Shown here piece by piece: positions 48,801 to 58,600 of a stretch of DNA of 64,000 nt; the stretch's first letter is position 1; each line of letters begins with the position of its first letter. The position numbers were made by a program, and so were the translations under genes. This DNA comes from Rotaria sp. Silwood1 (Eukaryota; Rotifera; Eurotatoria; Philodinida; Philodinidae): contig CAJNOP010000090.1 in the NCBI GenBank assembly GCA_905250075.1, positions 558,001 to 622,000 on the forward strand, read 5' to 3'. Under the pieces are notes generated by a model. That model saw nothing but the letters and a program-made list of their open reading frames with translations. It searched no databases and was not told where the DNA came from.

Positions 48801-51800
48801 GCTAATTCATAACCAAGATATTCAAATACGGTTTGACTATCATTCATATCTTTATCATTTAAATTGAATAACTAAAAATAGAAAATAAAAAAAAAACAGA
48901 TTCAATAGAACCTTTTTTTTTTTGGTTCGTTTATTAATGAAAAACTTACAGCAGCCAGTGAATTTAAATTAATCGTGGATGAAACAAGAACTGGTTGTGT
49001 ATAAGTTTTAAGATCAATCTTAGTTGAAAGATCAAAATATGATTCTCCTTCGAAAGTATGTAAACTATCAGTAATTTTATTATTTTGATAAATATTCATA
49101 TATTCTAATTTTGGAATATCGGATATGGAACCAAATGCACGTTCAAAATCCATTGGTTCACTGTCGTCATCCTCATCATCATCATTTGTTTCATCATCAT
49201 TATCTTCAATTTGTTCGGAAGTTTTTAAATTTTGACCACGTGTTGTAATACTACGATTTGGCTTAGTTGGTACCGTTGAAATAGGTTTTTTCTTTTTAGA
49301 TTTTTTCTTTTTTCCATTTGTTAAACGACCTTGTAGAGAATTAGAATGTTCACCATGAACTTTATACCTAATGAAAAAAATAATGACCTCCTCTTTATGA
49401 TCTAATAACAAGTTTTGCGAAAGTTTCTAGTCAACATGTTTCTTCATTTGTCGATAAGTTATAGGAGTTAGAAGAAATTTTAAAGCATTGAGTTAGGATT
49501 AAAATGTTATGCTCTCTCCGAATATAGGTTAGAAGTTATGAGTGAATCTCACATACACTAAAAGACAGAGCGAACATTTGTCAACAAAATGATATTATAA
49601 TCATCAGCTTTCTGTGATATTACCATCAATAAAAAGACTTTTAATAAAAGACGCATACTTATTAATTTCTAGATTTAAAAAACAGCTAGATTATTTATCA
49701 AAGATTGCTTCGAGACTATCGAGTTGTAGTTCATTTTGTATAAAGAACTGTTTTATTTTCGAACCTTTCAAAGATTCACTTATAATTTCTAAGCTACCAG
49801 TTTCACAAAAATGACGCATATGTATTCAGAAAGAGCGTAACATTCTGATTTCAATTCAATGCTTTAAATTTTCGACTGACTCTTGTAATCGATTAACAGA
49901 TGAAGGAATATATTGTCCAGAAATTTTCGCACCATACATTTATTAATCATAGATTTCAAAGAAACAACTAATTTTTCTATAGTAATATGTAATAAAACAT
50001 GATTATACATTTCCCAAGTATGAAGTATAAATAACAATAATTCATATGGTAGCTCAAAACTTATAGGGTCCATTTTTTGCGGATAGTTTATTATGCATTC
50101 TCGTTTGCAGGCGACTTCTTTACGAATATTGTCAATTATAAAAAAATATTTTCTAGCATTCAAATAGAAATCATAGTTTATTTTTAGATCGTATGCCAAC
50201 TGATTTGGCATATTTACATTCAAATGTATGTTTGGATTGGTCAGTCTCACGTGAGTAATGACCTCTAAACTAATCCAAATGCATTCAAATTTATGTAGAT
50301 TTTCTATATATGAAATTTATAGAGAGATATCTTACCAATCAATAGTTCGAGATCCAATATCAGATTTAAAAAAAAGATCATCAATATTCATTTGTTGTTT
50401 AATATATTCACAAGCAAGTACAGATTGAATTTGTGCTTCTTGTAATGTTGAACCATATCCAAGTACATTGAAAATTCTTTCTCCATTCGTTGTTATATTA
50501 CTTGTTTCTACTCCTCCTATAATCACATCTGTTTGATTATGAAATATTTTAACTTTATTATTTTTGGCTGCTGTTAATAAAATTTTATTTGGAATTGTTA
50601 ATGGAATTTTTTTCGACGTTATTGTTGTATTAACACAATAAGCACGACGTTTTTTATTTGTTAATGGTAAAACTGGTACAGACGGTAAATCAAGTGCATA
50701 TTGAAGGAATACATCGGGTTCACATAAAGATAAAAGTACTTCACTTTCAGGCTCTTCAAATGTTGATTTATACTCAAGTAAACTAATTTGATTATAGTTT
50801 GTTCCTTGAATAAGTAAACGAAAACCAAATAAATGACGAATCGATGGTGCACATCGTAATGTTCGTTCAACAATACGTCGACGAATGAATGATAATTGTT
50901 TTGATGTTAAATATGGACATGGACCATATGCACCAAAACGTAATGGATCTGATTCTATTATTGGTAATTGTGTATAATCACCATCACCATCACTTACAAT
51001 ATACAGTGTACATACATAATCATCATCCAACGAATAACCATGTTCAACAATCGCTGATGGATTAGTTTCACCAAATAAGTCATCCTGAATAAAGATTCAA
51101 TTTTTAACTAATCTGAATTTTTTACAACAAAGAAAAAAAATATCTGAGCTCATGATAATTAAAGAATAACAACAATGGTTTGATAAAAAAGTTTAATCTC
51201 GAGATTATGCTATAAAATATGATCGAAAAATAAGTTAGGATAGTCCATCGCATGACATATTAGTCTTGAAGTATCTTGAATAAAAATCGAAAATAGATTT
51301 CGGTACGGTGATGGTACACAATAAACCCTCTCTCACATTGATGTCCGTATCCACACACTCTTGCTGAATTATTCTGTCATCAAAAGGTAACTCAACAAAG
51401 TGCTCATTCATTTTTCTGCCTTTTAAAAAAGTCTGCATTTATATGAAAACGTTGAATTAGAATTGGGACTTCGTGTTATTTTGGAATATATGTTCGAAAT
51501 GTTTGTAAGACTTCTGGTTTAGACGTTATGAAGCGAGCTTTTATATGCCCATAAATTAAGTGTGGACGCAAAAAATTGACATTTATTTCTGCTATAGTCT
51601 CTTTCACTACATAATAGAAAAATAATTCAAGAAAATAGCCTAAATTGACGCGGTGTTCCTTACCGAAATATTCACTGTTGATAAATCACCTGCAGCAAAC
51701 TAATCACTAGTATATCATTTTAGAAAGAAATATGCGCTCTTGCATTCACCATATTTAAAATAATTTTTGCTTCTTACTTTTGGTGTGCAGAACTTCGTCT

Positions 51801-53220
51801 AAACTTAAACTACAGAGTCTCTAAAAAGTTGACTGATAACTTCTAAATAAGAAGCTCTACAAAGATTCCGAACATATAATCGAAACTAATACAAATTTCT
51901 GATTCTATTATTGACAGACACACGGCTATACTTGGGATCCGTTGAAATATTGTCATCATTCATAGAGAACTTATCTAAAACAGTTGTTGCAAAAGTATGA
52001 TTTCGTCCAAATGAACGAGAGAAAAATGCACTACTTTTATACTCAGTGATATAAAACGTGAATACTAATTTTTAGTGAAATATTAAAAGAGGTCATCCTT
52101 AATTAATTCAGAATTCAACATGTATACTTTCATCTTATTAATCTCATCATAGAAAAACTGTTTACCTGAAAAACTTCTTTAAGTATTTGTAAAGCATCAT
52201 CCGTTGTTTTACAATGTATTATTCGATTTCCATTAATCGAACGGATAATCCATTCTTGTTGATTTGGATATCTAAACAAAAGACAAACGAACACATAAAA
52301 TTTTTTCTCTTCAAAATGTTCTTCTAATAACTCTTTTTGCATTACTTATTTAAAAAATTTTCTCCTTCATCTTGTTTTAAACAATGAATCCAATCTAATG
52401 TTGGTATACTATGTTTTGTCATAAATTGTTTTGCATTTAAATAATTATCACTTAATGCTAATGTATCAACTGAACAACCTAAATAATGTACACCACGTTC
52501 ATCTAATTGTGCTTCAAGATCTTCATAATAAAATGTTTTATTTAATGATATAACAAGATCGATTTGTTTTGTATCAACAAATTCTAAAATCTCTTTATCA
52601 TTTTTTAAAATATTTGTTACTATTACAAATGTTTGATCAATTATAATTCCACTATTAGCTGGTGAACAATAAATTTTAAAATTTCGTCGTTGAGATAATT
52701 TCCATACCAAAGCATGTTCACATGATGTTAAACCAAGTATAAGTATTGTTGCTGGTGTTGGTTGTGCTAATGATGTACATGTTGAATATGCATCATTATC
52801 ATCTGTACGTGCAAGTACACGTTCAAATACATGTATATCAGATGTTGCTGTGTTAACATCATTATTTAATGATTTTGTAAATAAAACTCGATCAATTAAT
52901 TTTTGTAAAGTTTTTGAATAAATTTTTCGTGATGATGAAACAAATAAATTTCCTCCAAGTTCTTTTATATGTAATAAACGTTTTGTTGGAACTTCAATTA
53001 TTGGTTGTGTTATTATGTCATCGACATGATCTAATTGTTCTTTTATTAAATCAGATGATAATTCAGTTTCATTATCAATCGATAAACCCGATGGATTATA
53101 TTGAGTTTGAGCGACATTTGTCGACGACGATGACGACTGGTTCTCACCGTGACGAAAGGCGCCTGTTGAGGATATTCGCAACCGCTTGTTCACGACACCA
53201 CGATTGTTCACCTGCGACAT
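45872..53220 (-). CDS. Chimeric protein: RAD21 STAG-binding segment fused to a degenerate GARS-AIRS-GART trifunctional purine enzyme
   Basis: Ten exons (52346-53220, 52166-52271, 50336-51084, 48950-49367, 48298-48871, 48132-48253, 46864-47020, 46617-46814, 46372-46553, 45872-46315) join without a break into about 1274 residues. Residues about 46-113 resemble the STAG-binding region of RAD21 (VPTKRLLHIKELGG). GARS, AIRS and GART domains follow in the animal order, which normally perform purine steps 2, 5 and 3. Key motifs are changed: nucleotide loop GSGGREH is GLTSCEH; the ATP-grasp lysine loop is lost; the metal site EFNCRFGDPE is EYKSTFEEPE; the AIRS GTDGVGTK loop and GGETAEMP are gone; the GART catalytic His in NIHPSLLP is Tyr. 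It is therefore probably a pseudoenzyme. A CAG acceptor directly precedes the ATG. Confidence 0.85.
47690..47960. repeat. Dispersed repeat R1, copy 2 (in chimera intron 6)
   Basis: Matches 7628-7800 (ACTGTTAGCACAAT, then TTAATCCTC) and 55975-56110 (CTTCACC, then CCTCCA and ATGCA, then TACGGTC/GATGGTC). It lies inside the 1.1-kb sixth intron of the chimeric gene. Confidence 0.5.
49864..50211 (-). CDS. Open frame nested in intron 3 of the chimera
   Basis: 115 codons from ATG 50211, same strand as the host gene, inside its 968-bp third intron (49368-50335). The protein is helical, rich in Leu/Ile/Lys, with a phrase (ISFELPYELLLFIL) that recalls an F-box start. It is not part of the host reading frame: skipping it joins exons 3 and 4 exactly at the GARS-AIRS boundary (DIGSRTIDW then YKVHGEHS). 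Could be a nested gene, a remnant of an inserted gene, or chance. Confidence 0.3.
   Translation of the reverse strand: MPNQLAYDLKINYDFYLNARKYFFIIDNIRKEVACKRECIINYPQKMDPISFELPYELLLFILHTWEMYNHVLLHITIEKLVVSLKSMINKCMVRKFLDNIFLHLLIDYKSQSKI
52882..53085 (-). other. RAD21-like segment within the chimera
   Basis: Codes for residues about 46-113. Compared with RAD21 residues about 333-402 in this same window, roughly 32 of 68 aligned positions are identical by eye, including the PT(R/K)RLxHxKExGG core and the downstream SKTLQ-(Q/K)-LI-x-R motif. The rotifer RAD21 gene has an intron within that motif (after LQQ); the chimera does not. There is no kleisin N-terminal domain or winged helix in the chimera. 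Confidence 0.85.
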
Positions 53221-55691
53221 CTGAAAAAGATCGATTCAAGAAATCATTCAATATTTATTTAAAATAAAATATATTCATTTAATAATACATATCAATAAAT
53301 CGAATAAATTAAGAAACATATTCTTTTTTATTCAAACGTTTCAATTTTAATCAGAAAAAAATAATGAAAAAGATTATTTTCTAACAAAATTTTATAGATG
53401 AAAAGTCTACTATTTGTTGCTTGTTTATTTTCTTGTTTTTTTTATGCTTGTCATAGTAATGACCAATTGAAAATAAAGAAAAACCTCCAAACTAAACAGA
53501 TGTCGCATATTTACTTGACCAATTGATTTAAAGCAATAGCGCTAGTTTGATTTTCCTTATTATTGCTCTCGATTTAACCAATAATAATTGGATGACAACT
53601 TCATTTCTAATTGCAATAATTAATTGACAATAGAAAGGTCACAAAGTGCTTTAGAAGATACCGATCACCAAGACACAGTTGGTATTGTTTAGGAAAATAC
53701 TAGCATTTCTAAAGGTGTTCATGCCTAAGTGTCAAGAAACAAAAAATAACCAATAAAAAGTCATTAGTTTCTGTTGAACAATTACAAATGATAAGTCATC
53801 TAAACGTTTCACCACGGATATGGATCTCCTCTTCAACCATATGCTACACTCACTGGATCCTATATCAGTGTTTCTCATGAAAATCTAAAACAACATGTAC
53901 ATGTAAACTGCGTTTTCATAAGTAAAATGTACCAATTAGAGTCATTGGTCAGGTCGAAGTTTGTGACTTGGATGAAACGGAGTAAATTTTTTGTCTGTAT
54001 TGATCTGTTACTTACTAAATAGAAGTGGTATTGTTGGTTTATAATGTCTTGCAACTTATCCAGCTAAAGTGGACTATGGTTGGTTAAAGTTGAGCAGAAG
54101 ATTTCTTCAACAAGAAACAACAACTTATCCGTTCAAAAACTGTGGATAGGTTTTTATATATTGTCTTCAGATATATGTCATTTGTTTTGAATAATGATAA
54201 TAATAAATGGTAATTGCCAGCGAAAATAAAGCATTTTTTGTACAAAAATGGTGGAAACAGAATCCTATTTGCTCTTATTATGTTTCAAACACTACTTAAT
54301 CACTTTACAAAATAAAAATAACAGTACTATCGTTGAAGTAGGTGTGGGAGTGTGATTGTTAGTTCTAGTCTTCTCTTTACCCGTACTCAGCCTGGAGACA
54401 TAACTTTTTTTTAATATTTTTCTAGTTTCGACACTTGTTCTTTGCGATACTATTTCTTTCGGTCTTTCTACGATCAATGATATGAGCTACTTACACTTTT
54501 TACATTCTCTAGCAGCAGATTCAACGTAATTCACAGTGCTGACAGTGATCATGAATGTACAAAATGTATGTCGATTATTTCAACTTCAGTGGTCTTTTTC
54601 GAAAAACATTGTATGAAGACTTTTTTTAATAACTGGATCGTTATTCAAGATAAATATATATATATATTGAATCATAAAGAACTTGAGAATATTTGTACAA
54701 AATATCATGCTGACCATTTTTAGAAATAGTACTAGAGGAGGTTGGTCAATGATATTATCAAAATAGAAAAAGTAAAATTGTCAACACGAAAATATAATTC
54801 AATGATGTTGCAGGCTATGACTAATTTTTTCTGTGCAAACACGTTTTCGATGAACCCCGGTATAAAACGACATGAACAAATGCATCAGTAAGTTCCTAGT
54901 ATTCAAATCATGCAATGAGTCAACTATGATTTGACAAAATTATTTTTATTTGCATAGATTTAAATAGGATTGTGCAACTCTTATGCTAATATATCTGCTC
55001 TTCTTTTCAGTTTTCGTCTTAACGTTTGTTATTGCACCACATCAAAATGTTTCAGTGTATATACATGTAATGTTCTGTTATTGACAGGGTCGGCAGATGT
55101 CGAGTCAGTTACTTCACAATTTGCTGATAATGACTTTCTTGTTTACAGACGAAACAATCCGAAAACACCAAAAAAAAACAAAAAATATCAAAAACCATCA
55201 AAAAAAGTCATAAAATTAAAAATAAAGAAAAAAAAAAATGTGTAAGATTTGTTGAAATATTACTTCGAAATATTTGTGGACCTTTCTACGGCTCACAATC
55301 GTGCCTTGGTGTAAGGCGTTGGTAATAAACTGCTTGCGCAAATCGACTCCTTTTTTGTTAATTATTAAGTTAAGTTTTAATATTCAGTTTTTTTTTTTGA
55401 TTCTTTATCTATTTAACCTACTTCACGAAACAAAACATGGAAAAAAGAAACAGCCCGTAAAGACATCAACGAAAAAGAATCTTAAGATGTATGAACATAT
55501 AATATATAAAATAAAACACTGACTAACGCTTATATGGTAACACACAAAACGATGAAATGAAATGAGAAAAATCAAAGAAGAAAATAACACAGCCGTTTCA
55601 AAAAAAAAACAAATGCTAATCTGTTAAACAAAATCATCAAATAGTTTTAATGAATAATGCAAAACAAAGATAAATGCAAGATCTATTAAAT
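53221..55691. other. Intergenic between chimera and PIWI genes
   Basis: Holds the presumed promoter of the chimeric gene. A lysine-rich open frame at about 55090-55245 is dominated by A-runs and I do not count it as a gene. A TA run lies at 54655-54666. Confidence 0.4.
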
Positions 55692-58600
55692 CTATAAATA
55701 GAAAAGTTTATTTGAGAGATCATGATGAAAATCTTGATGAAGAGATTGACCAACAAGATATGCAAGTTTATGAGCATATTGGCAAACCATTGGTACTCGA
55801 ATGGTACCCTGCAAAGAAAAAAAAACAAATAAAATACTTTTAAATGAAATTTTAAAATCACTCACGGGCCAATTATAATAAAGATGACATCTAAATAAAA
55901 ATAAATGATTTAGTACAAAGAGCTGTGAACATAATTCTTGCGGAAGTAAAATATGAAAGCAATATGTAACTGTTGTTGCTAATCGCGCAGAGATTGTTTT
56001 ATTGTGTCTAGTTTGAAGCAGATTTCTTCACCATCGTTGTATTTAACCCTCCACAAATGCAGCAAGTATTTCATTTATTATAACGAGACATTATTGATAT
56101 ACGATATATGATGGTCTTTGACTGGCATCTGTCACGTTCTAAACTGCTGTGGCTGAATGATTAAGTCGTTTGGCACGTATTAGTAAAGTACTGTGTTCAA
56201 GACTCAGCGCCATCAGATATAGAATAACTTTAGACAAGTCATTAATGGTTGTTTGTTTCGGATCATTCATACAATAGCATACTAACTACTTTGTGGCATA
56301 CAGTGATCCCTATGGCTAGGATGTAGTTAGCCAGTATGTGCAGGAAGCTTAAGTGATTCAGCAAAAAAACTCAGCGTCAGGTCAGTCTTCTGTCCGAAGC
56401 TGCAGCTAGTAATAGTTTTAAGAAAAATATCGAGTTTTCGAAATTAGCCTCTGACACCATCCAGTACTGCAAGGTAGTCGAAGAGTGGAGTATTTTTCTT
56501 CTTCCTCTGCCACGGTCTATGCGAGGGAATTCCAAATTCTTACTCCTATTATACGTCAATACCCCGTTGAGATCGTATTTCACAAAATAATATAGGTTTT
56601 ACTTACAATTTAAATGTAAGCCGTTGAATATGATCCACTTTAAATGTAGTTCGATCTAAAATTTGAAATTCATGATGAAAAAAACAAACGGAAATTCTAT
56701 TCGTTTACCCCAAATAACATTGAAATGTGTCGGTGCTGCTGTACCTTGTCTAGCACATTGTGAAATAAGATAAAAATCAAACCAATTTTGATGTGTTATT
56801 GTGTGATCAATTATGGTTCCTGGTGGTGGATTATATAATTGATGAGTATTTTTAGCAAAAAATCTTGAACAACCACGTTTTTTAACAATAATCATAGCCC
56901 ATTTAGGTCTTAAAAAAGATTTAAGAAATTAAAACTTCAAGGAAAAAAAATGAAATTTAATTTTACTTACGAATAACCTTCTTGTACTTTATTAAATGTT
57001 TCTTCAATTTGTGGTAATTCATGTTCATAAACAGCTTGAAGTTGTCCATCACCAACACCATCACGATAAATAACAATTCGTTCAGGCATTGTATTATTTT
57101 GCATGAAAAATGCTTTTAATGCATCTAAATATTCAAACAATATACATATATATATATATATGAAAATAATTGTATATCATCTTCTAAAATGTACCTCGAA
57201 TACAAACACTTATACCATCTACTAATTCTTGTGTTGTCGTTTGCATAACAATACGTGAATAATATGATGTACATTGAGGATTTGTTGTTGCAACAAATGC
57301 TGCTATTGATACTTGTTTACGTTTTTTATCATGATATGAATCAATACCAATAATCATTAAACTTTTTGACTTTAAACAAAAAAAAACAAGAAGTGAAGAG
57401 TTTGAAAAAAAATGAAAGAAAAGATTTTTTTCTTACTGGAATCGGAACGGACCAAATTTCTCCACCTAATTTAGCTGATATTTGAATACCAATTTTTGTA
57501 GCTACTGACATTAATTGACCACGTTTATTTAAAGTTTTTAAAAGTACCATCTAAATAAATTTTTTTATTTTATATTTTCGTAAAGTTTCTCGATGATAAG
57601 ATGATTACTTGAGATGGAACAGCTGTATCCATACATAAGAATTTCTTTAATGCATCATAACGATCTTTTCGATTATTACTTAATACACAAAGAACCAGAT
57701 TATATTGTTGGTTAAGACAATATTGTTCTAATGCTTTTAAATATGTTTCTGGTCGATCATTTTGTAATTCAGCACTATTGAAATAATAGTAAAAAGTTTT
57801 CCTTATTTTATTAATTAAACTTACATTTCAGGATATTCTACACGCATACCCTAAGAGATAAATTAATTAATTAAAAGTTTTTCGAACCAAAAAAAAAAAA
57901 CAAGAAAGTAATAAGTTTTACCATTGGTGTGCAAACATTATAAAGTGTATTAATAAGTTCATTAACAATAGGCTTTTGTTTTCCTTCATAAACTACAAGC
58001 CATTTATCTAGATGACCAGGTTTTAAATGACGACAACCACGACCTAAATAAAACAGACAACTTAAGATCACCATACTAATGAGTTATTGAAGGTAAATCT
58101 AAGAAATAAAGACTTTTCTTTCTAATTTAACTAAACATACAAATCTATTAGACTGATGTGTTCTGTTAATGCTTGCTGTCTTAATCATTAATATGCAATG
58201 TATACTATCATGCATTAAAAATGACAAAATAGTTCACTGTCCACTGAAAAATATAAAGTGTCCCTCTGACTTTCGAATAAATTTTGATAGGAACATCGCA
58301 CAGATCTGTGATTTTTACTATGTTATAGAGAAGACTCAGAACGGTTGAAGTGTATTAAAAACTTGATAAGTCGGAAATTGACTAAAGAAGTCATTTTTTG
58401 ATAGAGATCTTCAAAAACGATATTCTCAAGCCATTTTCCATTCTGTTTAGACTTTGAATAGGATTAATGGATAACGCAAACTCTTCTATTTCGATCTATA
58501 CAAGGTCGACATTCCTTGCTTGTTTCGTTCGAAAGTTATAAGACTAGAGTCGAATAGTGACATTGGTATCTGAGTATTCTTAATTTGTCGACTTCTTTGA

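Noticed and set aside
54970..55245. Lysine-rich open frame
   Set aside because: The tail comes from A-runs; no start context, partner exons or domain. It could contain an exon after TTGACAG near 55087, but nothing supports it.
56148..56215. Functional tRNA gene
   Set aside because: Only box-like motifs are present; no acceptor stem or anticodon arm can be drawn.
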